IMG/VR virus record: IMGVR_UViG_3300002835_000436
Span: 1 to 40,180 of that record
Direction: 5' to 3' (one strand)
DNA: 40,180 nucleotides
Source: a virus
In this document: positions 1 through 9,245 of the stretch, piece after piece
Layout: the number at the start of each line of letters is the position of its first letter
Position numbering within the stretch: position 1 is the first letter of the stretch
Translations under genes and position numbers: made by a program
The notes under the pieces: generated by a model
Told to the model about the DNA's origin: nothing
Seen by the model: the letters and a program-made list of their open reading frames with translations, nothing else
The model's database searches: none

Positions 1-3000
1 GTTCATCAGGGTTTTTTCTAACGTCTTTACCACCCACACCCCAAAAATAACTAAATGCTCCAAATTTGTTTGCTAAACCAACATCCATTGGATTCAAATA
101 TTTACCAGACGGATCGTATTTACCCCCTGGAATTACGCCGGGTTTACCCCCTTTAGGGTCATCAAAATGTAGTTCTAACGCATAAGCATTTTTGCTTTTC
201 TCTAACTTAGCAAGTTCCGTTTGATAATCTTTTCTGGCTTGATCCCCTCTAGCTGACGGTAGTGGGGGTGGCTGAATGAGTTTAAACCCTTTTTGAGCAA
301 AGACTCGCTCGAATACCTTGACGGCTTGCTCAGTCCCAATAGATTCAATAGTTCTATTTTCGCCTTTGTAGTTTAAACTTCCTGTTTGATTTGTTCCGCC
401 TGTACCTGTTTTGATGTCTAGTCTGTGTCCAGGGGTTAGTATTATTGATTTTGTTGGCTGTTGTTGAGGCATCGGCCAATCTGCTACCCTGTTCAGCATC
501 TTGTTGTCTTGTGTGGTATCAACAACCTTTTTGGTTGTATCCAATTTAATCCCAGGTACTTTAAAAGTTTTACCTAACTGGGTAGTTGGGTTTATCCTTT
601 GACCGTTGATCGTTACCTCCCAATGTAAATGCGATCCTGTGCCACGCCCAGTGCTTCCAACTTTACCTATTACATCACCTTGCTGTACAACGTCCCCAAC
701 CTTTTTAAGTAATTCAGATAAGTGAAAAAAGCGGTTTACAACTTTTTTACCTTCTGCGGTGATGGTTTCAACTTCGACCATATTGCCCGCACCACCATTC
801 CAACCACCTTTAGATGTGATAACCGTGCCTGTCAGTGGTGCTTTAATTGGTGTTCCTGTAGCGTCTTCAAAATCAACACCGTTGTGCATTTTTCTAGTGC
901 CGTCCAATGGGTCTGTACGCATTCCGTACTTAGATGTTACGCGCCCCGGCGTAGGTCTAAGCAAAGTTTGATTAACAGTCTGTAAATTATCCAATCCGTA
1001 GAACTTTTTGACAGCCCCTAACGGATTACTAACGAACTCTTTAGCACCCTGCTCTAACTGTTGCCCAGCTTTTTCCCCAAACACCGTGCTAACCGCCGAT
1101 TGAACACCGCCCGCTAAATTTTGTAACAAGCCTTGTCCGGTAGCCAGGGAAGCTAACCAGTTGGAGGTTTTTATTCCCATATCAGCGATCGCAGTCCCCA
1201 CGCGATCAAAGCCGTTCTCAAAAGACTTAACTAAATCTGCAAACTTAGTACCAAGACCTTCTATCCATGAGTTGCTAGTTTTACTTAAGTCTTTAATACT
1301 ATCTTCAGCTTTTTTAGTTGCGTCTACAACACTGTTAGATAAGTTATTTATATTCTTATTAATTTCATCAACCGTCCTGTTTACGTTTTTAAGACTGAGA
1401 TTAAAGTTATCGGCAATACTAGAATCTATCGGGATAATTTTTCCTGGTAAACTCCGTTGTAGTTCTATAGCTTGTAGCTGAATATCTTGGACGTTATTCT
1501 GGTAGTCAATCCTCTGTTTTCTTGCTTCTAGTTGTTGTTTCTCTATTTCGGTTGTTTGGGAAATTACATTAATAATTCCCTCAATAAACTGAGTGTAGAT
1601 ATTGTCCCCAGCACCAATTAAAGCCTCTCTAAGTTTATTCTGTACTTTAGGGTTTTCAAGGGTCTTTTGCGCTTTCTCAAATTCAATACCCACAGCTTGA
1701 GATTCTCGAACGGCTGCGCGATAATAGTCGGTGACTTGCTTTGTTTGTTGGTAGAGGCTTTGGATTAAGTTATATTTCTGCTCTGCAATTTGTTGTTGCA
1801 TATCAACAGTTTGGATTTGCATTTCCTTAACTTTTATAAAGCCACTTAAAATCTCTTTTTCTTTACTTCCATCAATACTTCTTTCTTGTGCAGCCTTTAA
1901 GGTGTCTATACCGCTTCCTTTATTTAAATTAAGGGCGTTTAAGACTCCATCTAAATCATTAACTTCCAATTGAGCGGACATCTCTTGGATTTGTTTTAAA
2001 TTATCGGCAATTTTACCAGTCAGAGTGGCTTGAGTTTTTAAGTTGTTCGTATATTCCAGTTGCCCTGGTAAAACGTCCCCACTGCTGCCAAGGTTAAATA
2101 AATTAGTTTTCTCTAAACTTAATGCTGTATCTCTATATTGTCTTAGATCGTTAAACTTAGCTTCTAAGTTCCTTATTTCAATTGCAAATTTTTGCATTTC
2201 TGTTAAGGAATTTTTAATAGCCTTAGTCATCTTGTCTTGTTTTTGAATAACTGTGGCTAAATCTTGTTCAGTTACCTTAATTATTTTATTAATTTGTTCA
2301 ATTTCACTTTGATAAAGTTTGGGATTTTTCTTTAGTTCTTCCCAATACTCCAAATAAGTTTTTAAAGTTTCTACTTGTTTGTCTAAATTAGCTTTAGTTC
2401 CGCCAAACAATTCTAAGGGCTTTTCTCTTCTTTGACTTAATTCTTTTTCTTGTTCTTGCAGTTCTCTTAATTGTTGAATGTCGCCAGGATTGTTAGCAAT
2501 AACAGCCCGACGCTTCATTTTAATATCATCCAAAGATTTATCAATGGCTTGAATTTCTTGGATAGCATCTTGTATAGCAGGAGAGTTACTATCTTTCAAA
2601 ATATCGAAAGTGTTTTGTTGCCCAATAGTTGTTTGTTTGGCACTATCCTCCATTTGTTTTATTAGTTTTTTTGTATCGTTATCAAATGGGTTAAGCGTAA
2701 ATCTTTCTCTAAATGCTGAAAAGTCATCACGGCTAACTTTAGAGGATGGATTTAATAATTTTCTTTGTTCATTAATAGACTGAGTAACGTTTCTAGTCTG
2801 TTCGCCAATTGCGCCGCTGTTATCCTTGAAATTCATCATTATTTCATCAATAGCTTTCATCGCCATTGATAAAACAAACATCTGAGCGGCTAAAGTTGCA
2901 ATACTTTGACCCATCCCCAGCAATGCACCCTTAGCCCCTCCCGCAGAAGAGGAAATTCCTTTTAAATACGTCGCAAACATTAACCAAACAGGACTTCCTA

Positions 3001-6000
3001 ATTTAATTAAGGTAATCAGTAAGACACTTTTTAAGAGTTGGAAATTCTTAGTTACTAAATCTATACCAGACGCAAAAACACTTAAAGAAAAGTTTCTGAA
3101 AGGCAGTAAAGTTTTACCAATACTTTCCTGTAACTCAATTAAGGAATTATTGAATTTATTAGTTATCGCCACTGAAGAATTAACGGCATCTCCTACACCT
3201 GATGAAGTTTGCGCTTTTAATTGTTGAGCAAATTTTGGCAAAAAGTCCTCAGCTAAAACCCTGCCTGTACTTAATAATTGGTTCATGGACTGGGTGGTTG
3301 TTCCGTAAGCATTTGCGGCGATTTGCGAAGCGTTGGGGATTGCTTCAGCGAGTTGTTGTCTTAATTCCTCTTGAGATACAACCGTTTTTCCAGACATTTG
3401 CTCAAGCGCGGTAAAAGTCCTTTGCTGCTTGTCTAAATCTAAACCATAGACAGCCGAAGCTTGAGTGACTGCGCTAACGATCTGGCGAGATTGATAGCCT
3501 TCTATGGGAGTATCCTTAGTTGCCTGGAAGAATTTACTGCCACTTTCTAAAGTTTGGCTTAAGTCAACGTTGAGTCTTTTTGCTTCCGATCTTAAAAATG
3601 CAATATTTTTAGCACCCTCTGAAATGCTTCCAGAAGTGAACTTAATCCGTCTCTCTAAATTCTCAAAGTTAGCGGCGACTTCTATGCTTGCGGGAGCTAA
3701 ATCTAAGATAATTTTCCCTACGGCCAACAAAGCTAGGACTTTAACAACATTACCTATAGAAGATTTAACAAAGTCCATCATCTCGCCAAATTTCTGGACT
3801 TTACTCATTCCCTCTACAAAACTATCAAAAGCCACCTTAGCCTGGATGAACCCTTCCTTAATTTTTTCTGGCATCTTAAGGAAATCTACAAATAATTCCT
3901 TAGCTGCAACAATACCGTTAGCTAACCCCTCGCCTAATGCTGCCGATACGTTAGGATTGGCGATTTCCTTAAGGAAATCTAAATAACCCTTAAATCTTTC
4001 CTTAGCTTCCTTAAATCCTGGGATACTTCCTAATCCTTTACTAAAGCCTCGGCTTAATTTATTTTTAAAGTTTTCCGCAGTAGAAGTTATATCTCCATCT
4101 TCTACAGCAGATTTAATATCGTTCATTAGCTCTATAAATATGCCAATAATACTAGAATCTTCTAAAAACCCAAGTCCCTTAGTAAATCCTTCGCCTACGT
4201 ATTTACCAATTCTAATACCCCACCTTGAGGGAGATTTAATTTCTAATTTTTCCTCAACGGTATCTATTACTGTATTTGCTAATTTTTCAGAAGATGATTT
4301 AACATTTTTTAAAGAATTATTTATACCTTCACTTAAACCTCCTCCTACGTTTTTACCAGTTCCTTGAAGTGCTGCGAGTTGTTTATTAAACTCATCCACC
4401 ATTGCCTGTTGAGCTTCGGACAGTGGTGGTTTTTTGCCGACTTGTTGGATAGGTGCAGGATAACCCTCCGTTGCTTTAACAGTTTTATGAGCAACTTCGC
4501 CAATCGCCTCAACAGGTTTATTGGCTGACTTCCTGATACCCTCAGACAGTCCTTTGTTGATGTTGATGCCAGCCGACTCAGCAGCTTTTAAAAATTCAGG
4601 ATTAAAATCGCCAATAACTTTAATGTTTTTGCTTAACGCTGTGCGAATAAAGGCAAGTAAGCTATCGCCATACTTTTTGAATAGTTGATCGGAAGAAATT
4701 TGGCTACTACCAATACGAATAGCTGAAATGTCGCTAGGCAAAACTGGAACGTGAGTTTGAGCTTCGACGTAGCCAGAATTTTCCTCATAGTTTCTCATCA
4801 AGTTTGCTTTGGGTGAAACAGAGCTTAATTGCCTAAATTGCGAACCCCTCCCTTCATAATCTTCTTTTAATTCTTCTATTGACTGATGTCTGTCTAAGTT
4901 GCTGTCTCTTTGAAGCCATGTTGTTTTATTAGCAATCCTAGACGGATCGATTAAAAACTCAATAGCCCCATAAGCCTCGTTTTTGGTATGATCTGCGCCA
5001 TACTCTTTATGGCGCAAAGCACTATAAAGAGTCCCACTTCGTCCAAACAGTTCAAGCTCTCTGGCAGCGCGATTGCTTGACGGTCTTCCCATCAATCCAC
5101 TGCCAAGAATATTGTTTAGCTTGGATGGATCAAATGACGTTCTGTGGCTCAAATACCAGTCACGCAAGCTGTTTGTTAATTCCTCTCCGCCATTTAATTT
5201 TGGATCTTGATTAACGAAGTCAAAAGTTTTTGCAACATCGTCAATCCCAGACTTAGCTATTTCTTTAACCTTGTCTAAACTATTCTCTAACCCAATCCCG
5301 TAACCATCTCCAGTATTTTCGCCATACCCCTCCATTACTTTAGATGGAGATTGCATTTTTAATTTTTCTGTAACTACGTCAGGTACTATATCTGCTAATT
5401 TTTCAGCCGCAGTGCGTAAATCACCTATGCTATTTTCCAAACCTTCGGTCATGCCCTTGCCTACATTTTCCCCAACGCTAGGTAAGTTTAGTTTATTAAC
5501 GTTAACTATCCTATCTGTTTTATTTTGGACGCTAGATATTTGACTTAAAGTTTGTCCTAATTGACTGCCCAACCTTGTCGAGCCAACGTTATTATTCTCA
5601 CCTAAAGTTTTAGTGATTAATTTAATCTCTTCTCTTGCTTTAACTCCCATCTGCTTAATGGTCGCCGCCATATTTGCGGCTTCATCTAAATTACCAGACT
5701 TAGTTAAAGTTTGTAAAGTTGCAAAACTTTTGTTAAATTGCGCTGCAATATTTCTAGCTGATTCTAGTCCAACCCTTGCTTCAGGGCTTAAATCTGCATC
5801 TTTCTCCCTAGTCTTAAAATCTTTTAAATATTCTTGCCCTTGGGGAAACTGTGCATTTATTCTAGCAAGTCTTTGGTTGTCAGTGTATTTTTCTCTAGCG
5901 GTTCTAGTGTCTTTTTTGGGATTTTTATTTAAGTCAGTTAATCTAGCTTGTTCTTCTAAAGTTTCCAATACTCTAGTTTGTAAAGTTTTTAATTCGGGAT

Positions 6001-8017
6001 AAAACTTAACAGCTTTTTCTAATGTTTTAGCTAGAGATTGTTTAATCTTTGCTCCAGAATCTAAAAATTCAACAATACCTGCTCTCATTTCTTCTAAAAA
6101 AGCAGTATACTCATCAAACTCTGGTTTAATGTCTTTACCTATTTGTCTCGCGTTTGGTAAATTTCCCATCATGGAAGAAAAGTCATATTCTCCTCTTCTC
6201 CATTCTGGTTTTTGAGGAACTGCAAAAGTATAACCCTCCGCGCCGTTAAATCCTGCTTTTTCAATTTGCCTTAAGGTTGAGCCGTCACCCAATACAGCTT
6301 TAAGAGTTCTAACTAAACTGTCTTTCTCATCTAATTGAGATTTAAAAAAATGTAAATTAGGCTCACTCTTTATCCCTTTAGATAAAGACGGACTTACGGG
6401 ATCTATCGCGTCTCCCAAAAACGACTGTATTTGTTCATTTACCATAGGCTTGGTTAGGAAGGGAAGTAATGCGTGACCCTTCCCCGCTCCTGGTATAAGA
6501 GACATTAATGGGGACTCCTCCATAAGTCCCGGCATACCATAAGACATCACCTTGAGAGTTGCCTTATACACTGGATGTTCTTTGTCCGCTACATTTTTAC
6601 CGCCAAACATAACAACGTTTAAAGGATCGAACTCTCCAACTAAGGATTGGTAATTTTTCTGACTAGCCGTAGTCATTAAATTATTTACTGGTGCTGTCAA
6701 TCCCAATCCCTTTACGTTCGTTATTCCTGCCCTTTCTAGGATTGCGATCGCTTCCTCGACTATGTAAGACCCACCACTTGTCCCCGCTAACTGAATGGGT
6801 TTGTCTGGATATTTTTTTCGGTAAGCCATAGCTTCAGCGGCCATCTTTACCGAATCCGGGTTATATCCTTTCTCCAAGTTAGTATGTAAAAGCATATCAA
6901 ACGGCATAGGCTCAGATGCAGGTCTTTCAACTCCGTCCGCGCCAACCACCGTGCCACTACTTAGATCTGCCCTAAACTGATAAATCTGCCCTAAATTATT
7001 TTTATCATTTGAATAAGGGTTAGTAACGGGAACAGAATAAGACCCCGGCAAAATCCTTTTGACTAAGTTCTCTGCAAAAAAAGTATTTCGCCCACCCTTC
7101 TGGAAGTCAATACCTCCAGTAATTAAAGAAATTGATTTAGCTTTTTTTATATCTTCGTTGTCAGCGACATTTACATTTTCTGACATTTTTGCAGCATCTT
7201 GCGCGGATTGAGCGAGTAATACTCTTTTTCTAATTCTTAAGGGTTGTGCGCCAACTTTAAGAACTTGTCCTGCTGCGGTATATGCAATTTCTTGAATTTC
7301 GTCAACTATAGGCTGAAACGCTGCTTTAAATTTCTCTTGCGCCTGAGTTTGATTTTTAAATACGAACGCATCTTCCAGTGCACTAACAATATCGTCTTCA
7401 AATTTTTGAATACTTTCTGGCGTAACCTTAGATAAAGGTTTCGACACTGCGCGGGTAAAAGACTGAGTAGCTCCAGCGACATCTAATCCTAAGTTTTTCT
7501 TAAACCCAGACATTAAATTTTTACCAATCGTTCTACCAAACTCCTCAGTAAGTCCTGTTCCTAAAGACCGACCTAAACTTAATTTAGCCGAATCCATTAC
7601 GGCTTTTTCTACTGATTTTAATTGTCCGACTATTTCTCTAGAATTGTTATTATTATTAATTACTAAATTGGCTTTTTCTTTATTTACTTCTACATCTACT
7701 CTCACTCTAGCTCTGCCGTTACTACCTTTGGTTAGCGATGCTAATTCCTTATTTAAGTTAGTTAATTCCCCGTCATCAACAAAAACTTTTAAAGGATTGT
7801 TTTTAAAATAAGTTTGTGTTTGCTTAAAGTGAGTTACCTTTAAGTCAAAATGTTTATTAAGGTTTTTTAGCGAGTCATCATTAACGCCTATGGTTAAATT
7901 AAGATCTTTCTCTAGAAATTGAGCTTGTTTAATAGCCTCGACCCTAGCCTTTTTTATATCTTCCATTAGCTTGGAGTAATCACCAACTAACTCAACAACT
8001 AATTGTGGTAATTCCAT
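1..8017 (-). CDS. Tape-measure protein A with hydrolase, M23 peptidase and amidase-like domains (3' end outside window)
   Basis: An open frame starts at ATG 8017 and runs without a stop to the window edge, giving 2672 visible codons. It sets tail length and probably carries cell-wall enzymes. Seen, in order: charged helical N-terminus; residues about 290-535 with an alpha/beta-hydrolase pattern (GTSGGS nucleophile Ser414, GEFDPL Asp464, GHALLP His515); about 925-1150 resembling DUF3626 (YGAIEF, YVEAQTH); repeated GLSEGI/SPSK blocks at about 850-1280; a typical tape-measure region at about 1440-1610 (AANFENLE onward); hydrophobic helices near 1660 and 1700; long coiled coil to about 2330; M23 metallopeptidase at about 2355-2480 (His2378, Asp2382, His2463, His2465); and an Amidase_3-like domain from about 2525 (TPGH His2531, LHFD His2617). 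It starts 5 nt after the chaperone extension stops, the usual order in siphoviruses. Family assignments come from motifs. Confidence 0.9.
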   Translation of the reverse strand, partial: MELPQLVVELVGDYSKLMEDIKKARVEAIKQAQFLEKDLNLTIGVNDDSLKNLNKHFDLKVTHFKQTQTYFKNNPLKVFVDDGELTNLNKELASLTKGSNGRARVRVDVEVNKEKANLVINNNNNSREIVGQLKSVEKAVMDSAKLSLGRSLGTGLTEEFGRTIGKNLMSGFKKNLGLDVAGATQSFTRAVSKPLSKVTPESIQKFEDDIVSALEDAFVFKNQTQAQEKFKAAFQPIVDEIQEIAYTAAGQVLKVGAQPLRIRKRVLLAQSAQDAAKMSENVNVADNEDIKKAKSISLITGGIDFQKGGRNTFFAENLVKRILPGSYSVPVTNPYSNDKNNLGQIYQFRADLSSGTVVGADGVERPASEPMPFDMLLHTNLEKGYNPDSVKMAAEAMAYRKKYPDKPIQLAGTSGGSYIVEEAIAILERAGITNVKGLGLTAPVNNLMTTASQKNYQSLVGEFDPLNVVMFGGKNVADKEHPVYKATLKVMSYGMPGLMEESPLMSLIPGAGKGHALLPFLTKPMVNEQIQSFLGDAIDPVSPSLSKGIKSEPNLHFFKSQLDEKDSLVRTLKAVLGDGSTLRQIEKAGFNGAEGYTFAVPQKPEWRRGEYDFSSMMGNLPNARQIGKDIKPEFDEYTAFLEEMRAGIVEFLDSGAKIKQSLAKTLEKAVKFYPELKTLQTRVLETLEEQARLTDLNKNPKKDTRTAREKYTDNQRLARINAQFPQGQEYLKDFKTREKDADLSPEARVGLESARNIAAQFNKSFATLQTLTKSGNLDEAANMAATIKQMGVKAREEIKLITKTLGENNNVGSTRLGSQLGQTLSQISSVQNKTDRIVNVNKLNLPSVGENVGKGMTEGLENSIGDLRTAAEKLADIVPDVVTEKLKMQSPSKVMEGYGENTGDGYGIGLENSLDKVKEIAKSGIDDVAKTFDFVNQDPKLNGGEELTNSLRDWYLSHRTSFDPSKLNNILGSGLMGRPSSNRAARELELFGRSGTLYSALRHKEYGADHTKNEAYGAIEFLIDPSRIANKTTWLQRDSNLDRHQSIEELKEDYEGRGSQFRQLSSVSPKANLMRNYEENSGYVEAQTHVPVLPSDISAIRIGSSQISSDQLFKKYGDSLLAFIRTALSKNIKVIGDFNPEFLKAAESAGININKGLSEGIRKSANKPVEAIGEVAHKTVKATEGYPAPIQQVGKKPPLSEAQQAMVDEFNKQLAALQGTGKNVGGGLSEGINNSLKNVKSSSEKLANTVIDTVEEKLEIKSPSRWGIRIGKYVGEGFTKGLGFLEDSSIIGIFIELMNDIKSAVEDGDITSTAENFKNKLSRGFSKGLGSIPGFKEAKERFKGYLDFLKEIANPNVSAALGEGLANGIVAAKELFVDFLKMPEKIKEGFIQAKVAFDSFVEGMSKVQKFGEMMDFVKSSIGNVVKVLALLAVGKIILDLAPASIEVAANFENLERRIKFTSGSISEGAKNIAFLRSEAKRLNVDLSQTLESGSKFFQATKDTPIEGYQSRQIVSAVTQASAVYGLDLDKQQRTFTALEQMSGKTVVSQEELRQQLAEAIPNASQIAANAYGTTTQSMNQLLSTGRVLAEDFLPKFAQQLKAQTSSGVGDAVNSSVAITNKFNNSLIELQESIGKTLLPFRNFSLSVFASGIDLVTKNFQLLKSVLLITLIKLGSPVWLMFATYLKGISSSAGGAKGALLGMGQSIATLAAQMFVLSMAMKAIDEIMMNFKDNSGAIGEQTRNVTQSINEQRKLLNPSSKVSRDDFSAFRERFTLNPFDNDTKKLIKQMEDSAKQTTIGQQNTFDILKDSNSPAIQDAIQEIQAIDKSLDDIKMKRRAVIANNPGDIQQLRELQEQEKELSQRREKPLELFGGTKANLDKQVETLKTYLEYWEELKKNPKLYQSEIEQINKIIKVTEQDLATVIQKQDKMTKAIKNSLTEMQKFAIEIRNLEAKFNDLRQYRDTALSLEKTNLFNLGSSGDVLPGQLEYTNNLKTQATLTGKIADNLKQIQEMSAQLEVNDLDGVLNALNLNKGSGIDTLKAAQERSIDGSKEKEILSGFIKVKEMQIQTVDMQQQIAEQKYNLIQSLYQQTKQVTDYYRAAVRESQAVGIEFEKAQKTLENPKVQNKLREALIGAGDNIYTQFIEGIINVISQTTEIEKQQLEARKQRIDYQNNVQDIQLQAIELQRSLPGKIIPIDSSIADNFNLSLKNVNRTVDEINKNINNLSNSVVDATKKAEDSIKDLSKTSNSWIEGLGTKFADLVKSFENGFDRVGTAIADMGIKTSNWLASLATGQGLLQNLAGGVQSAVSTVFGEKAGQQLEQGAKEFVSNPLGAVKKFYGLDNLQTVNQTLLRPTPGRVTSKYGMRTDPLDGTRKMHNGVDFEDATGTPIKAPLTGTVITSKGGWNGGAGNMVEVETITAEGKKVVNRFFHLSELLKKVGDVVQQGDVIGKVGSTGRGTGSHLHWEVTINGQRINPTTQLGKTFKVPGIKLDTTKKVVDTTQDNKMLNRVADWPMPQQQPTKSIILTPGHRLDIKTGTGGTNQTGSLNYKGENRTIESIGTEQAVKVFERVFAQKGFKLIQPPPLPSARGDQARKDYQTELAKLEKSKNAYALELHFDDPKGGKPGVIPGGKYDPSGKYLNPMDVGLANKFGAFSYFWGVGGKDVRKNPDE

Positions 8018-8022
8018 ATAAT

Positions 8023-8451
8023 TTACTCTTCTAATAATAAACTGATTGAGGCTAGAACTTGAGGACTAACTAAACTATTCTCAAAGGCAAACTTAATACA
8101 AGATTTTGTTTCTTCACTAATGCCCGCCTTGTCGGTTTTAACTTCATTCTTGAACGGTAAAAAATCAGTCCACGAAATATTTTTACCGCCCAAGAACCCA
8201 TAAACCACTTCCGCCAACCTTGCTGTTGCAAAGCTTTTTTCGTTAGACTTGACCCTATCAATTTTTTCCAGTCTTGATAGGGTGTCTAAAATTACAAAAG
8301 GCGGAAGTTGGAGGAAATTTACCCAGCTACTAAATCTACTGTCTTGGATTCCGTGCTTTTGGATCTGGAGGTAGATGGTGTACCAGTCAATGTCTTGTCC
8401 GCTTCCACTTCCATATCCATCTTCTTCACTTCCTCCAGTGGAGTTAGTGCT
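8023..8451 (-). CDS. -1 frameshift extension of tail assembly chaperone A (gpT-like)
   Basis: A 142-codon open frame has no usable start near its beginning and is entered by slipping back one base on the A8 run at 8451-8458. Translation after the slip begins S-T-N-S-T-G-G-S-E-E-D, passes a Gly/Ser-rich linker, then a folded-looking part (DIDWYTIYLQIQKHG ... FSSWVNFLQLPPF ... ARLAEVVYGFLGG) and ends at TAA 8023-8025. The fusion would be 265 + 142 = 407 residues. In lambda, gpGT binds the tape measure through T and recruits tail tube protein; the same role is inferred here. The tape measure ATG lies 5 nt beyond the stop. A start at the internal ATG 8217 would give only a 64-residue fragment and would leave the well-formed upstream part untranslated. 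Confidence 0.85.
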   Translation of the reverse strand, partial: STNSTGGSEEDGYGSGSGQDIDWYTIYLQIQKHGIQDSRFSSWVNFLQLPPFVILDTLSRLEKIDRVKSNEKSFATARLAEVVYGFLGGKNISWTDFLPFKNEVKTDKAGISEETKSCIKFAFENSLVSPQVLASISLLLEE

Positions 8452-9245
8452 TTTTTTTCACCTTCAGGATCTTCTATAATGTTGAGGCTTTCGGATTGGT
8501 AAAACTCAAAGACGGCTTGGATTAATTCTTGGGGAAGTCCTGCAATGTCAGCAAAGCTTAAATTCTCGCAACCTAGGACATACTGGCGGTCAAAATTATC
8601 GTACAAGAATCCAAGTTCTCCGTCTTTAATTTTTCCGGGAGATTTCTCAATCACTACGTCCTGGACTTCAGAATCGTGATTTCCTTTAACTACCAGAATT
8701 ACATCACCGAATTTAATATTTGTCCCATCAGGAAGAGGGTATCCTAACTCTTCGATCTTAATTTTTTCACTATTTATTAAGACACTTTCTAGTAGTTCTA
8801 CATGATAAGCGAGTCGTCCCGGAACAAATACGGGTTCGGGATTACCTTCGACGTAAAAACCTCCCATGATGGTTTTGGCGACAAAATTCCAAATTTCTAA
8901 AGTTGGAACTTCATTCTTGTTTAATTCGCTTAATTCTTCTTCGTACTCACTTAATACTGTATCTTGATCACTGGGAAAAACTCTAGTCCCGTCAACTTCC
9001 TTACCAAAAATGTATTCCGAAGCTTCTTCCCTGCTTATATCTTTATCCTTAGCAATACCTTTAATTACGGCATTAATTACGCCAGTAACTTGTTTTTTAG
9101 TAGCCGAATATTTTTTAACTTGTAACGACTCACCGGCTTTTACATAGCCCAATCTTTGCAAATACAAATAGCCGTGATTTTCTGTACCGACAGCGACGAT
9201 TTCTGCCTTTTTTTTCTTGGAATTGGAAGGTTTTACTTTTAGCAC
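8319..9245 (-). CDS. Tail assembly chaperone A, short form (gpG-like)
   Basis: This 308-residue protein lies between the tail tube gene and the tape measure, the position of lambda G/T-type tail assembly chaperones, which coat the tape measure while the tube polymerises. It is acidic with a basic lysine-rich N-terminus (residues 1-20), and I recognise no domain by sequence. The assignment rests on position and on a canonical -1 slippery site at codons 263-265 that opens a 142-codon overlapping frame. After the slip site the zero frame continues 43 residues (LTPLEEVKKMD, then Ser/Thr-rich) to TAA at 8319. Its start overlaps the end of the preceding 76-residue gene by 7 nt, suggesting translational coupling. 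At 308 residues it is longer than lambda gpG, so it may carry an extra N-terminal domain. Confidence 0.75.
   Translation of the reverse strand: MLKVKPSNSKKKKAEIVAVGTENHGYLYLQRLGYVKAGESLQVKKYSATKKQVTGVINAVIKGIAKDKDISREEASEYIFGKEVDGTRVFPSDQDTVLSEYEEELSELNKNEVPTLEIWNFVAKTIMGGFYVEGNPEPVFVPGRLAYHVELLESVLINSEKIKIEELGYPLPDGTNIKFGDVILVVKGNHDSEVQDVVIEKSPGKIKDGELGFLYDNFDRQYVLGCENLSFADIAGLPQELIQAVFEFYQSESLNIIEDPEGEKKALTPLEEVKKMDMEVEADKTLTGTPSTSRSKSTESKTVDLVAG
8427..8459 (-). promoter_or_regulatory. Programmed -1 frameshift site A: slippery A8 plus hairpin
   Basis: In zero frame the codons are GAA AAA AAA GCA (8459-8448), giving the classical A AAA AAA heptamer. Immediately downstream CACT-AA-CTCC-ACT-GGAG-GA-AGTG (8449-8427) folds into a two-part hairpin that could stall the ribosome. 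The -1 frame is open for 142 codons. The motif and frames are read directly; slippage efficiency is unknown. Confidence 0.85.

Noticed and set aside
1161-1481. Plus-strand frames under the tape measure (also 3504-3986, 5613-6002 and similar)
   Set aside because: They are antisense to a continuous 2672-codon minus-strand frame with clear domains and are shadows of its codon use.
8023-8217. Separate small gene starting at ATG 8217
   Set aside because: The frame is open and protein-like for 78 codons upstream of that ATG, back to the slip site.
8070-8261. 63-codon minus-strand frame overlapping the chaperone extension
   Set aside because: The -1 extension with its slippery site explains these bases; this frame has no operon fit or ribosome site.
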